Positions 37,649 through 45,558 of a DNA stretch of 64,000 nucleotides are shown piece by piece. The stretch is taken from positions 1 through 64,000 of the forward strand of contig NZ_JACCCG010000007.1 in the NCBI RefSeq assembly GCF_013410955.1. The letters are read 5' to 3'. Under the pieces are notes generated by a model. That model was not told the origin of the DNA, searched no databases, and worked only from the letters and a program-made list of their open reading frames with translations. Source of the DNA: Microbacterium sp. AK009 (GTDB taxonomy: Bacteria; Actinomycetota; Actinomycetes; Actinomycetales; Microbacteriaceae). Every line of letters begins with the position of its first letter. Within the stretch, counting starts at the first letter, position 1. A program made the translations under genes and the position numbers.

Positions 37649-38815
37649 TCAGCCGATGAGGTTCACCAGCGCGTCGAGGCCCATCCCGTAGTTGATGCGG
37701 ATGGTGGGGAGGGCGAGCTTGTCGGTGCCGATGGTGACGTATCCGGGCTCGATGGTGCGCGCCATCTCGAAGCCCGCCTGGCGCAGGCCCTCCTTCGCGG
37801 TGTCGTTGTAGTGCCCGAAGGGGTAGGCCATCACCTCCTTGACCCCGAGAACCTGCGCGGATGCCTCCATGTCGGCCACGATCTCAGGAACGGCGTAGTT
37901 CGTGATCCGCCCATCGCCGTTCGCGCCGGCCTGATGCATGTCGTGCGTGTGCGAGCGGCGGAGTACATAGGGCGAGGGCGCCGGGTCCTGCCGGTAGGCG
38001 GTGATCATGAACGACGTCGAGAGCACCTGGTACTTGTCGACCACCGGCACCGCGAGATCGAACCAGGTCTGGTCGGCGTCGTCGTCGGTGACGATCACCG
38101 ACCGGTTCGGAAGCCACAGGCGCCCGTCGATGAAGGCGCTCAGCTCATCCCACGTCGGGAGGTAGAACCCGCCGGTGGCGATGTGGTTCATGTGCGCGTC
38201 GAAGTCGCCGATGTACGCGTAGTTGCCGCGCAACCAGCCGCTCTCACCCTCGGGGTTGGTGGTGAACTGGTGGTACATGAGGATCGGGATGCGTGCGTCT
38301 TCGGCGGCGTTCTCCTCCGGGGTCTTCCACGCCCCGTGCAGCGTCACCTGGCGGTCGGTGCAGGCGACCATCTCCGATCCGTTCACCCGGGCGGGCACGG
38401 CGAACGCCGCGGCATCCTCGGGGGTCGCGTACCAGCCGGCGAACACAGCGCCCTCGCGCCCCGGGATCGGCAGCCCGGCGTACAGCGTCCCCTGCGTCTG
38501 CAGCATCGGCGCCTGGTCGACGCCGTCGCCGGCGAAGCTCACCGCGCAGGCATTGGGGTCGTCGGTGCTCGCGAGGAGCGTCTCGACCGGTGTGAGCGGG
38601 GTCGGCTCGGGCGACGGCGAGGCCGAGGCCGAGGGCGCGGTCGAGGTGTCGCCGTCGGCCGCGGGCGCTGGCGCACCGCGGGTGAGCGCCGCGATCGTGA
38701 CCGTGGCCACCAGGATGACCACGAGCGCGGTGGCCGCGATCGTCGCGACCAGACGCCTCCGGCGTCGCACGCGGGCGCTGGCCCGGCGCCTCCCGGATCG
38801 ACCTACCTGCGCCAT
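37649..38815 (-). CDS. Membrane-anchored polysaccharide deacetylase
   Basis: The 388-residue protein has a short Arg-rich cytoplasmic start, one predicted membrane span (about 22-45), a Ser/Pro/Thr linker, a small N-terminal extracellular domain and a C-terminal NodB-like deacetylase domain. PILMYHQF, IVTDDDADQTWFDL (metal-binding aspartates) and RRSHTHDMHQ (HxxxH-type zinc ligands) are visible. It should remove acetyl groups from a cell-wall or surface polysaccharide. ATG 38815 follows GAAGGGG. It is divergent from the metal importer operon and lies close to a glycosyltransferase gene, but on the opposite strand. Confidence 0.87.
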   Translation of the reverse strand: MAQVGRSGRRRASARVRRRRRLVATIAATALVVILVATVTIAALTRGAPAPAADGDTSTAPSASASPSPEPTPLTPVETLLASTDDPNACAVSFAGDGVDQAPMLQTQGTLYAGLPIPGREGAVFAGWYATPEDAAAFAVPARVNGSEMVACTDRQVTLHGAWKTPEENAAEDARIPILMYHQFTTNPEGESGWLRGNYAYIGDFDAHMNHIATGGFYLPTWDELSAFIDGRLWLPNRSVIVTDDDADQTWFDLAVPVVDKYQVLSTSFMITAYRQDPAPSPYVLRRSHTHDMHQAGANGDGRITNYAVPEIVADMEASAQVLGVKEVMAYPFGHYNDTAKEGLRQAGFEMARTIEPGYVTIGTDKLALPTIRINYGMGLDALVNLIG

Positions 38816-38934
38816 CGCACGCCCCCTTCGCAGCGCCCCCGCGCCGAAGGCATCGTAGCCCCTCGACGGCGACGACGTCGGCAACGCGGAGCGCGCGCAT
38901 CCGCATCGTGATGTCGCCCGACGCCTCCGCCCGC

Positions 38935-38959
38935 TATATTTTTCGGTATGCCGAAAAAT
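38935..38959 (+). promoter_or_regulatory. Palindromic metal-regulator operator over promoter and start codon
   Basis: Nine-base arms ATTTTTCGG (38938-38946) and CCGAAAAAT (38951-38959) flank TATG. The site overlaps the -10 hexamer TATATT (38935-38940) and contains the ATG of the binding-protein gene at 38948. Seven bases separate hexamer and ATG, so the transcript would start at the initiation codon with the repressor sitting on it. An MntR/DtxR-type repressor sensing Mn or Zn is the likely binder, by inference from the regulated genes. Confidence 0.75.
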
Positions 38960-39883
38960 CGAGCGACGCGCGCCGGTGCGCTCCTCACAGGGATGCTGGC
39001 GCTCGCCGTCGCACTCGCGGGGTGCGCCGGCGGCGCCGCCGGCGGCCCCGCGGACGATGACCGCCCCGTCGTCCTCACGACATTCACGGTGCTCGCCGAC
39101 ATGGCAGAGAACGTCGCCGGCGACAACCTCCGCGTCGAGTCGCTCACCAAGGTCGGCGCCGAGATCCACGGGTACGAGCCGACGCCGGGCGACGTCCGCC
39201 GGGCAGCCGATGCCGACCTGATCCTCGACAACGGGCTCGGGCTGGAGGCTTGGTTCGCCCAGTTCGTCGAATCGGTCGACGTGCCGCACGTCGTGGTGTC
39301 GGAGGGGGTCGAACCGATCGACATCTCCGGTGACGCGTACGCGGGCCTGCCGAATCCGCACGCGTGGATGAGCCCTGTGAACGCCGCGATCTACGTCGAC
39401 AACATGGTCTCGGCCTTCGGCGAACTCGATCCCGAGAACGCCGACGACTACGCCGCGGACGGTGAGGCGTACAAGGCCGAGCTGCAGGCGGTCTTCGACG
39501 ACCTGCTCGCCGAACTCGAAGCTGTGCCCGAGGCCGAGCGTGTGCTCGTCACCTGCGAGGGTGCGTTCTCGTACCTCGCGCGAGACGCCGGGCTCGACGA
39601 GGCCTACATCTGGCCGGTGAACGCCGAGCAGCAGGCGACCCCGCAGCGGATCGCCGCCGTGATCGAGCGGGTCGACGACGCTCGTGTCCCGGCGGTCTTC
39701 TGCGAGTCGACCGTGTCGGACCGCCCGATGCAGCAGGTCGTGGAGGCAACCGACGCCGCCTTCGGCGGCACCCTCTACGTCGATTCGCTGTCCGAACCCG
39801 ACGGGCCCGTACCGACCTACCTCGATCTCCTCCGCTACGACGTCGAGCTGATCGCCGGGGGTCTGCGAGGGGAAGGCGGATGA
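38948..39883 (+). CDS. Mn/Zn-binding lipoprotein of ABC importer
   Basis: The 311-residue protein has a lipobox (VALAGC) and the TroA/PsaA fold. Metal ligand candidates are the histidine in EIHGYEPTPGD, the histidine in NPHAWMSPVN, the glutamate in CEGAFSYLARD and the aspartate in YVDSLSEPDG. It captures manganese or zinc outside the membrane and delivers it to the permease encoded two genes downstream. It is the first of three overlapping genes. The start codon lies inside the operator palindrome, so a leaderless transcript is expected. Confidence 0.92.
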   Translation: MPKNRATRAGALLTGMLALAVALAGCAGGAAGGPADDDRPVVLTTFTVLADMAENVAGDNLRVESLTKVGAEIHGYEPTPGDVRRAADADLILDNGLGLEAWFAQFVESVDVPHVVVSEGVEPIDISGDAYAGLPNPHAWMSPVNAAIYVDNMVSAFGELDPENADDYAADGEAYKAELQAVFDDLLAELEAVPEAERVLVTCEGAFSYLARDAGLDEAYIWPVNAEQQATPQRIAAVIERVDDARVPAVFCESTVSDRPMQQVVEATDAAFGGTLYVDSLSEPDGPVPTYLDLLRYDVELIAGGLRGEGG

Positions 39884-40641
39884 CGCATCCCATCGAGGTC
39901 TCCCACCTCACCGTCCGCTACGGGGACGTCGTCGCGCTGCGCGACGTCTCGCTCGAGGTCGCCGCCGGCCGCGTGACCGGTCTCATCGGCATGAACGGGT
40001 CGGGGAAGTCCACCCTCTTCGCCGCCATCGTGGGGCGCCTCCGCCCCGACGCCGGCACCGTGCGCATCGACGGCGCCGACCCGGCGGTCGCGCGGCGACA
40101 GGGGCGCGTCGGATACGTGCCGCAGTCGGAGGCCGTCGACTGGACCTTCCCGGTCTCGGTGCGCGACGTCGTGATGATGGGCCGCTACGGGCGGCTCGGC
40201 CTGACGCGCCGCGCGGGCGCCGCCGACCGCCGGGCGGTCGACGACGCGCTCGCCCGCGTCGACCTGGAGGGGCTCGGCGACCGGCAGATCGGCCGCCTCT
40301 CGGGCGGCCAGCGCAAGCGCGCGTTCGTCGCACGGGCGATCGCGCAGGATGCCGGCATCCTGCTTCTGGACGAACCCTTCGCCGGTGTCGACAAGCGCTC
40401 CGAGGCGACCATCGTCGGCCTCCTCCGCGACTTTGCGGCGGCGGGGCGGACCGTCCTCGTCTCGACCCACGACCTCCACGCGCTTCCCGATCTCGCCGAC
40501 GAGGCCGTGCTGCTGATGAACCGCGTGCTCTTCCACGGGCCCGTCGCCCAGGCTCTCGAACCCGCGACCCTGGCGCGCGCGTTCGGGCTCGACGACCAGC
40601 CCGCCCCGCGGCGGCCCCTCGCGGAGGAGGATGCCCCGTGA
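39880..40641 (+). CDS. ATPase of Mn/Zn ABC importer
   Basis: The 253-residue ABC protein has Walker A GMNGSGKST, signature LSGGQRKR, Walker B LLLDEPFAGVD and the switch histidine in STHDLHA, all intact. It energises the metal importer. ATG 39880 overlaps the stop of the binding-protein gene, and its own stop overlaps the permease start, so the three are co-translated. Confidence 0.94.
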   Translation: MTHPIEVSHLTVRYGDVVALRDVSLEVAAGRVTGLIGMNGSGKSTLFAAIVGRLRPDAGTVRIDGADPAVARRQGRVGYVPQSEAVDWTFPVSVRDVVMMGRYGRLGLTRRAGAADRRAVDDALARVDLEGLGDRQIGRLSGGQRKRAFVARAIAQDAGILLLDEPFAGVDKRSEATIVGLLRDFAAAGRTVLVSTHDLHALPDLADEAVLLMNRVLFHGPVAQALEPATLARAFGLDDQPAPRRPLAEEDAP

Positions 40642-41555
40642 CCCCCCTCGACATCCTCCTCGAGCCGCTGCAGTACGACTTCATGGTGCGCGCACTCGCC
40701 ACCACGGTCGTCGCCGCGATCGTGTGCGCGCTGCTGTCGTGCTGGCTGGTGCTCGTCGGCTGGTCGCTCATGGGCGACGCGGTCTCGCACGCCGTCCTCC
40801 CCGGGGTCGTGCTCGCCTACGTCTTCGGCGCGCCCTTCGCGCTCGGCGCGCTGATCTTCGGCCTGCTCGCCGTCGCGCTCATCGGTCTCATCCGCGGCAC
40901 CAGCAGGGTGAAGGAGGATGCCGCGATCGGCATCGTCTTCACCACGCTCTTCGCCCTGGGGCTCGTCCTGATCTCGGTCACACCCAGCCAGGCCGATCTC
41001 AGCCACATCATCTTCGGCAACATCCTGGGGATCTCCGACGCCGAGTTCGTGCAGATCCTCATCCTCGCCGCCGTCGCGTTCGCCGTCCTCCTCGTCAGGC
41101 GGCGCGACCTCACGCTCTACGCCTTCGACCCGACGCACGCGTTCGCGATCGGGCTGTCGCCGCGCATGCTCGGGGCACTCCTGCTCGGGGTGCTCGCCCT
41201 CACCGCCGTCGTCGCGCTGCAGGTGGTCGGCGTGATCCTCGTCGTGGCGATGCTCATCATCCCGGGCGCGACCGCGTACCTCCTCACCGACCGGTTCGGG
41301 CGCATGCTCGTCATCGCGCCGGTCGTCTCGGCGGCAGCGTCCGTGATCGGCATCTATCTGAGCTACTGGTTCGATGCGGCATCCGGGGGCCTCGTCGTCC
41401 TCGTGCAGGGGGTGTTCTTCACACTCGCCTACCTGTTCGCGCCGCGGCAGGGCATCATCGGGCGTCGGATCGCGGCACGCCGCGCGAGCCGTGAAACCGG
41501 CCCGCGTCGTGATCAGGGCGTGTCGCCGGCGAGCACCCGCACGTCGGAGCCCTGA
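40638..41555 (+). CDS. Permease of Mn/Zn ABC importer
   Basis: The 305-residue ZnuB/MntB-family protein has about eight predicted membrane spans, with GWSLMGDAVSHAVLPGV near the start, a typical family signature. GTG 40638 overlaps the ATPase stop. The last 43 bases (41513-41555) overlap the 3' end of the oppositely oriented gene, encoding a hydrophilic tail (SRETGPRRDQGVSPASTRTSEP) with no clear family match, so the stop may have been lost and the frame extended. Confidence 0.92.
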   Translation: MTPLDILLEPLQYDFMVRALATTVVAAIVCALLSCWLVLVGWSLMGDAVSHAVLPGVVLAYVFGAPFALGALIFGLLAVALIGLIRGTSRVKEDAAIGIVFTTLFALGLVLISVTPSQADLSHIIFGNILGISDAEFVQILILAAVAFAVLLVRRRDLTLYAFDPTHAFAIGLSPRMLGALLLGVLALTAVVALQVVGVILVVAMLIIPGATAYLLTDRFGRMLVIAPVVSAAASVIGIYLSYWFDAASGGLVVLVQGVFFTLAYLFAPRQGIIGRRIAARRASRETGPRRDQGVSPASTRTSEP

Positions 41556-42421
41556 CGCACGAACTTCAGCGGCGTACCTTCGGGGAAGCGCTCGAGCAGC
41601 TCCGCGGGCATCCTCGGCTGCACGCGGAACGACACCGATGCGGCGAACGCGCCGACGCCGCAGCCGAGGAAGACCTGCTGCTGCGCCTCGCCGCCGAGCT
41701 CGCCGGCCACGCTGCCTCCGACCACCAGGAGGCACTCGTCCGTGCCGCCCCCGATCCACTCCTCGTCGCTGCTGACGACGGTGAGGCCGTAGAACTCGTC
41801 GAACCCGCGCAGCGAGTCCGCGGGGATGCCGAGGAAATCCGGCGGAGTGAAACCGGGGTCTCGGGCGAGGGTGCCGACCTGCTGGCCGCCGCCGGTGCGC
41901 TCGACCGTGGTCGCGCCGGCGACGGCGATGATCGCACCGATCGCCGCCGCCGCGATGAGCGAGGCGGCCCAGGGCGCGCGGCGTCGGGGGAACCAGGCGC
42001 GGAGCGGCGGTCGTTCCTCGGCCGGACGTCGGTCCTCGGTCAAGGAGAGGTCGGAGGCCGAGGAGAGGTCGGAGGCCGGCGGTTGGTCGGACGCCGGCGG
42101 GTGGTCGGAGGCCGGGGAGAGGTCGGATGCCGCGGGCTCACCGCCATCGGCAAGGGGCCGGCTCTCGGGCTCGGAGCCGAGCGGCGCAGGGGCATCAGGT
42201 GCGGCCGGTGCGGCGGGGGCGCCGGCGGACGGGGCGGTGGGCGTTGCGGGTCCGTGAGCCGGCGGGTCCGGGTCATCCGACCGCGCGGACTTCTCCCTGG
42301 CGGCGGCCTCGAGGGCGCGCAGCCGCGCCAGCGCGGCCGGATCGTCGGCGAGGTCGGCGGCGGGACCCCACGCGCGCTCCCGCAGGCGCCGGAGTTCGTC
42401 GATCGTGCCATCGCGCGTCAT
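41513..42421 (-). CDS. Hypothetical single-span membrane protein (paralogue 1)
   Basis: The 302-residue protein is unrecognised. It has a helical N-terminus (DELRRLRERAWGPAADL ... LARLRALE), a long Ala/Pro/Ser-rich linker containing five six-residue repeats (PASDLS-like, about 98-126), one membrane span (151-171) and an external domain of about 130 residues with two conserved cysteines (DECLLVVGG, FLGCGVGAF) and FPEGTPLKFVRQGSDVRV. The next gene upstream is a paralogue with the same layout, and its stop overlaps this start. Short cytoplasmic helix, linker, span and external domain resemble an anti-sigma-like design, but no such domain is recognised. Confidence 0.75.
   Translation of the reverse strand: MTRDGTIDELRRLRERAWGPAADLADDPAALARLRALEAAAREKSARSDDPDPPAHGPATPTAPSAGAPAAPAAPDAPAPLGSEPESRPLADGGEPAASDLSPASDHPPASDQPPASDLSSASDLSLTEDRRPAEERPPLRAWFPRRRAPWAASLIAAAAIGAIIAVAGATTVERTGGGQQVGTLARDPGFTPPDFLGIPADSLRGFDEFYGLTVVSSDEEWIGGGTDECLLVVGGSVAGELGGEAQQQVFLGCGVGAFAASVSFRVQPRMPAELLERFPEGTPLKFVRQGSDVRVLAGDTP
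42045..42134. repeat. 18-base tandem repeat within paralogue 1
   Basis: Five 18-base units beginning near 42045, 42063, 42081, 42099 and 42117 share GGTCGGA(G/C)GCCG and encode a repeated P-A-S-D-x-x hexapeptide on the minus strand. The neighbouring paralogue lacks it, so it expanded after the duplication. Confidence 0.75.
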
Positions 42422-43251
42422 CCGCCCGCTCCGCCCGCTCCGCCTGCTTCGACGGACTTCTCCTGCCCCACGAACACCCCGACGCGAGACCCGTCGAGCA
42501 CGAACTGGATCGGGGTGCCGACGGGGAACGCCGCGATGAGGTCGCGGGGGAGCCCCGGGGAGACCGTGAACTGCGCTGAGGCGGGGAACTCGCCCGCGCC
42601 GCACCCCACGAACAGTCGTCCTTGGAACGCCTGGGACTGGTAGCTGATGTCGCCACCGGCGGTGATGACGAGGCACTGGTCCGAACCCGGCCCGAGCCAC
42701 TTCTGGTCGCTGGCCATCACGACCATGCCGTGGAAGTCCTCGAAGCCGCGCACCGATGACGCCTCGGGATCCATGAACATCGGCGCCTGGAAGTCCTCGA
42801 CCACGGTCAGGGTCGCCACCTGGCGGACCTCGCCGCTGCCGGCGGCAGCCCCCATCACCCCGGCCGTGATTCCCGCACCGACGACGAGGGCGCCCACGAG
42901 CGAGGCCGCCCAGGTCACGGCCGGCCGAGGTCGTCGGGTGCGACGCGGTTGCTGGTCGTCGGCCGCGTCGGCGGCATCCTCATCGACAGAGATCAGCAGG
43001 ATGTCGGTGGCCGCGCCCGTCGCCGAGGGGCGGGGGGCCGCGGCGCCCGGGGGCAGGGGCGGCGCGGGTTCAGGAGCGGCGGGGGGAGGTGCGGGAAGGG
43101 CGCGCGCTTCGAGCTCGTCGAGGCGCGCGAGCGCTGCGGAATCGAGGTGGATGTCCGCCTCGGGGCTGAACGCGCGCCGGCGCAGGGACCGGAGCTCTTC
43201 GGCCTCGCCCGCCTCCAGCGGGGCGGTGCCCCGTCGCGGACCGTCTCCCAT
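42418..43251 (-). CDS. Hypothetical single-span membrane protein (paralogue 2)
   Basis: The 277-residue protein shares layout and motifs with its neighbour: N-terminal EELRSLRRRAFSPEADIHLDSAALARLDELE, Pro/Ala linker, one span (113-134) and an external domain with DQCLVITAG, FVGCGAGEF and FPVGTPIQFVLDGSRVGV. The C-terminus is Gly/Ala rich. TAGGCT (minus strand, 43258-43263) is six bases upstream of the ATG, so it probably starts a two-gene transcript. Function is unknown; the two conserved cysteines suggest one external disulfide. Confidence 0.75.
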   Translation of the reverse strand: MGDGPRRGTAPLEAGEAEELRSLRRRAFSPEADIHLDSAALARLDELEARALPAPPPAAPEPAPPLPPGAAAPRPSATGAATDILLISVDEDAADAADDQQPRRTRRPRPAVTWAASLVGALVVGAGITAGVMGAAAGSGEVRQVATLTVVEDFQAPMFMDPEASSVRGFEDFHGMVVMASDQKWLGPGSDQCLVITAGGDISYQSQAFQGRLFVGCGAGEFPASAQFTVSPGLPRDLIAAFPVGTPIQFVLDGSRVGVFVGQEKSVEAGGAGGAGG

Positions 43252-43271
43252 GCCGTCAGCCTACGGCGGCG

Positions 43272-44012
43272 TCAGCGAGGGAGGGTCGGCGCGGTGGAAC
43301 GGGGGGCGTCGTGAACGTCGACCCGGCGTGACCTGTGGCGACGGGTGAGTCGATACGAGGGTTCTCTGGCGTTCCAGACCCACGCCGGCATCGTGGCCCC
43401 GGGAAGCATGTGCCGGCCGGCGTCGAAGTGGATGGGCGAGTCCCCGCCCTCCTCCTCACTCCACAGCTCCACTTCGGCGAAGGGGTGCCAGCGGCCTGAG
43501 GGTCGCGCGACGAGCAGGCGCAGGCGCCACGGGGTCTTCCGCAGCGCAACGGCGAGCTCGCCGGGGTCGATGGGGAGATCGCCGGGTGAGATGGTGACGG
43601 CTCCGACGAGCACGTTGCCGTGGACGCCGCGGTAGGGCAGGAGAGTGGTGAAGCGCGCGCGAGACGGCGAGCCGTGGACCCGCAGTGCGAAGCGCGTGGG
43701 GACGGCAAGTCCTGTGGAGGCCAACTCCAGATCCGCGAAGCCGTCGGGGGTGTGGAAGCGGATGGCCAGTCCCACGATGTCAGGCAGCGGTGCAGGAACC
43801 CCGAGGGAGCGCGACGCGCGGGCTGTCACCACCTGTGGCTCGGTGGGAGCCTCGTCGATCCATCGGATGCCGCTTCCGGATGGCCCGATCCACCGCGACC
43901 GGCCGACCAATGCCACGCCGTGCGGGTGGATGGGTCGCGGATGCCGAAGAGCGAGGATGCCCGCGAACACGGTCTTGAGAAGCCGGCCGACGGCCCGGGA
44001 AAGACTGTCCAT
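43272..44012 (-). CDS. Hypothetical protein, weakly catalase-superfamily-like
   Basis: The 246-residue protein has VGLAIRFHTPDGFADLELASTG and RFTTLLPYRGVHGNVLVGAV, a pattern I associate with haem-free or divergent members of the catalase-like superfamily found in Actinobacteria; the assignment is weak and no active-site set is visible. A basic, slightly hydrophobic N-terminus may associate with the membrane. ATG 44012 follows GAAAGG at good spacing; an in-frame ATG at 44036 gives eight more residues. It is downstream of, and on the same strand as, the DUF7882-like gene. Confidence 0.55.
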   Translation of the reverse strand: MDSLSRAVGRLLKTVFAGILALRHPRPIHPHGVALVGRSRWIGPSGSGIRWIDEAPTEPQVVTARASRSLGVPAPLPDIVGLAIRFHTPDGFADLELASTGLAVPTRFALRVHGSPSRARFTTLLPYRGVHGNVLVGAVTISPGDLPIDPGELAVALRKTPWRLRLLVARPSGRWHPFAEVELWSEEEGGDSPIHFDAGRHMLPGATMPAWVWNAREPSYRLTRRHRSRRVDVHDAPRSTAPTLPR

Positions 44013-44066
44013 GCGCGCCTTTCGGGAGAGTGACATCAGCGATGTCGCTCTCTTGACCGTCGGGTG

Positions 44067-44417
44067 TCAGGCGTGGGCGAGTTCTCGCACCGGCGCCGCA
44101 ATGGGCTCGACGGGAGCCTCGAACATGCGTGCATCGAGGTTGAGGCCTCCCGATGAGCTCGCTTCGGCTGCGAGCCGCTGCAGAAGCGGGCCATCGATCT
44201 TCTCGGCGTCGACGGTGCTGAAAGTGAAGCGGAGGGGAATGGCCGGATGCAGCCAGAGCGTCGTGCGCCCGGGGGCTTCGTCGTCGGTGTGACGCCACGT
44301 GATGGTGAAGGATTCGTTCCGCCTCAGCTTCGTCGCTGCCAGCACCTTCACATGCGCGAGCATGCGGTCGGGCATCGAGATCGCCTGCGTGTCGCTGCCG
44401 TAGTACAAGTTACCCAT
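44067..44417 (-). CDS. DUF7882-like small protein
   Basis: The 116-residue protein begins MGNLYYGSDTQAISMPDRMLAHVKVLAATKLRRNESFTITW and has TTLWLHPAIPLRFTF, a layout I recognise from small uncharacterised Microbacteriaceae proteins (DUF7882). No catalytic motif is visible. AAGGAG lies at good spacing before ATG 44417. It is divergent from the MarR gene across a region holding a perfect palindrome, so it is probably under MarR control. A near-palindrome CCCAACGTTTGGG (44441-44453) lies in its leader. Confidence 0.7.
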   Translation of the reverse strand: MGNLYYGSDTQAISMPDRMLAHVKVLAATKLRRNESFTITWRHTDDEAPGRTTLWLHPAIPLRFTFSTVDAEKIDGPLLQRLAAEASSSGGLNLDARMFEAPVEPIAAPVRELAHA

Positions 44418-44516
44418 GGTCCACTCCTTCGCCGGGCCCACCCAACGTTTGGGATCGAGGTATCACCACCGGGAGCGAGCCAATGACGATGAGGCAACGG
44501 TAACACGATAGTTCAC

Positions 44517-44532
44517 CAATTTAATTAAATTG
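44517..44532. promoter_or_regulatory. Perfect AT-rich palindrome, probable MarR operator
   Basis: CAATTTAATTAAATTG is a perfect 16-base palindrome in a strongly AT-rich island between divergent genes. A possible -10 (TAATAC, 44536-44541) for the MarR gene follows at once. MarR proteins bind such palindromes beside their own genes; that the adjacent MarR binds here is inference. Confidence 0.65.
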
Positions 44533-44570
44533 ATGTAATACTCAGGGGGTGACCTACCGCTCGGGTGGGC

Positions 44571-45020
44571 ATGAGGATGGAGGCGATCACCATCGCACGA
44601 CAGCCATCCGCTCTGCGCAGGTCGCTCTCGGTTTACGCCGATGCGCGCTCCGCGGCGTTCGCGCAGGCCCGCCGGGACCTCAACATGGGGGAGGGCGACG
44701 CGCGCGCACTGATGTTCATCTGCGAGCGACCGGGAGTTCGCGCGGCTGATATCGCCTCATACCTCGGCATCACCGCGGCCGGCGCCACTGCGCTCATCGA
44801 CCGGCTGGTCGAGCGTGGTGTCGCGACCCGGGACTACGACCCCGACGATCGCCGCGTCATCCGGATCAATCCCGCCGTCGATCTGTCGGATGACCCGTGG
44901 TCATCGCTCTGCCGCTTCGACGAGGACTTCGACGAGGCCGTGGCGCTTCGCGATGTGGCGCGCATCCAGGAATTGTCGATGCTCCTCGACGACTTGACGG
45001 CGGCGGTCGCGTCGCGCTGA
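44571..45020 (+). CDS. MarR-family transcriptional regulator
   Basis: The 149-residue protein has the winged helix-turn-helix of MarR proteins: MFICERPGVRAADIASYLGITAAGATALIDRLVERGVATRDYDPDDRRV (in pieces), with the wing DPDDRR. The N-terminal helix should mediate dimerisation. It probably regulates itself and the divergent DUF7882-like gene through the palindrome at 44517-44532. Start is uncertain among GTG 44565, ATG 44571 and ATG 44577. Ligand unknown. Confidence 0.85.
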   Translation: MRMEAITIARQPSALRRSLSVYADARSAAFAQARRDLNMGEGDARALMFICERPGVRAADIASYLGITAAGATALIDRLVERGVATRDYDPDDRRVIRINPAVDLSDDPWSSLCRFDEDFDEAVALRDVARIQELSMLLDDLTAAVASR

Positions 45021-45032
45021 TACCGGGTCCGG

Positions 45033-45383
45033 CTAGGGCTGATCGCGCCCCAGGTACTCCGCCGACTTGCGCTCCAGGAACTGACAGAGCCGGGCCACGT
45101 AAGCGAGGTCCTCCGCCAGGGCGCTGACCTGCTCGGGAGGCATCGATATGGGTGCGTCGCGCGGCTCGAAGCTCACCAGCCATCGCGAAGAGCCGGGCCG
45201 CTCCGGGCGGATCGCGGTCGTGGTGGACAGGCGCTCGAAGCTCACGCCCACCAGCCCGGTGTCGGCGCCTCCAGCGCCGTCCTGCGGGAGCACACGGACC
45301 GTGCCGGCGAAGCCGGCGTGATCGCCGGAGGCGAGGAACTCCTCCAGCCACCCCTGCAGGGTGGCGGCGTTGCGAAAGGGCAT
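45033..45383 (-). CDS. Hypothetical small soluble protein
   Basis: The 116-residue protein is unrecognised. It starts MPFRNAATLQGWLEEFLASGDHAGFAGTVRVL, has a beta-rich middle (LVGVSFERLSTTTAIRP, RWLVSFEPRD) and ends with a helix (QVSALAEDLAYVARLCQFLERKSAEYL). There are no membrane spans or metal sites. It converges on the MarR gene with 12 bases between stops, and with the DUF7882-like and catalase-like genes forms a patch of uncharacterised small genes. Confidence 0.6.
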   Translation of the reverse strand: MPFRNAATLQGWLEEFLASGDHAGFAGTVRVLPQDGAGGADTGLVGVSFERLSTTTAIRPERPGSSRWLVSFEPRDAPISMPPEQVSALAEDLAYVARLCQFLERKSAEYLGRDQP

Positions 45384-45558
45384 GGGGAACCGTTCGGGTC
45401 GAGGACGCGCTATCTGGATTATGCGTCATCCCGTGCCGCGGCGTCGCAGAATTCTGCCGAGGTCGCAGTGGATCGCCCCTTCCCTGCGACATCATCGCGA
45501 TCGTGCGACCGAACGAGGTCCGGTGGACGGGGGGCGGTGGTTCTCGCCGGAGGGCGGA

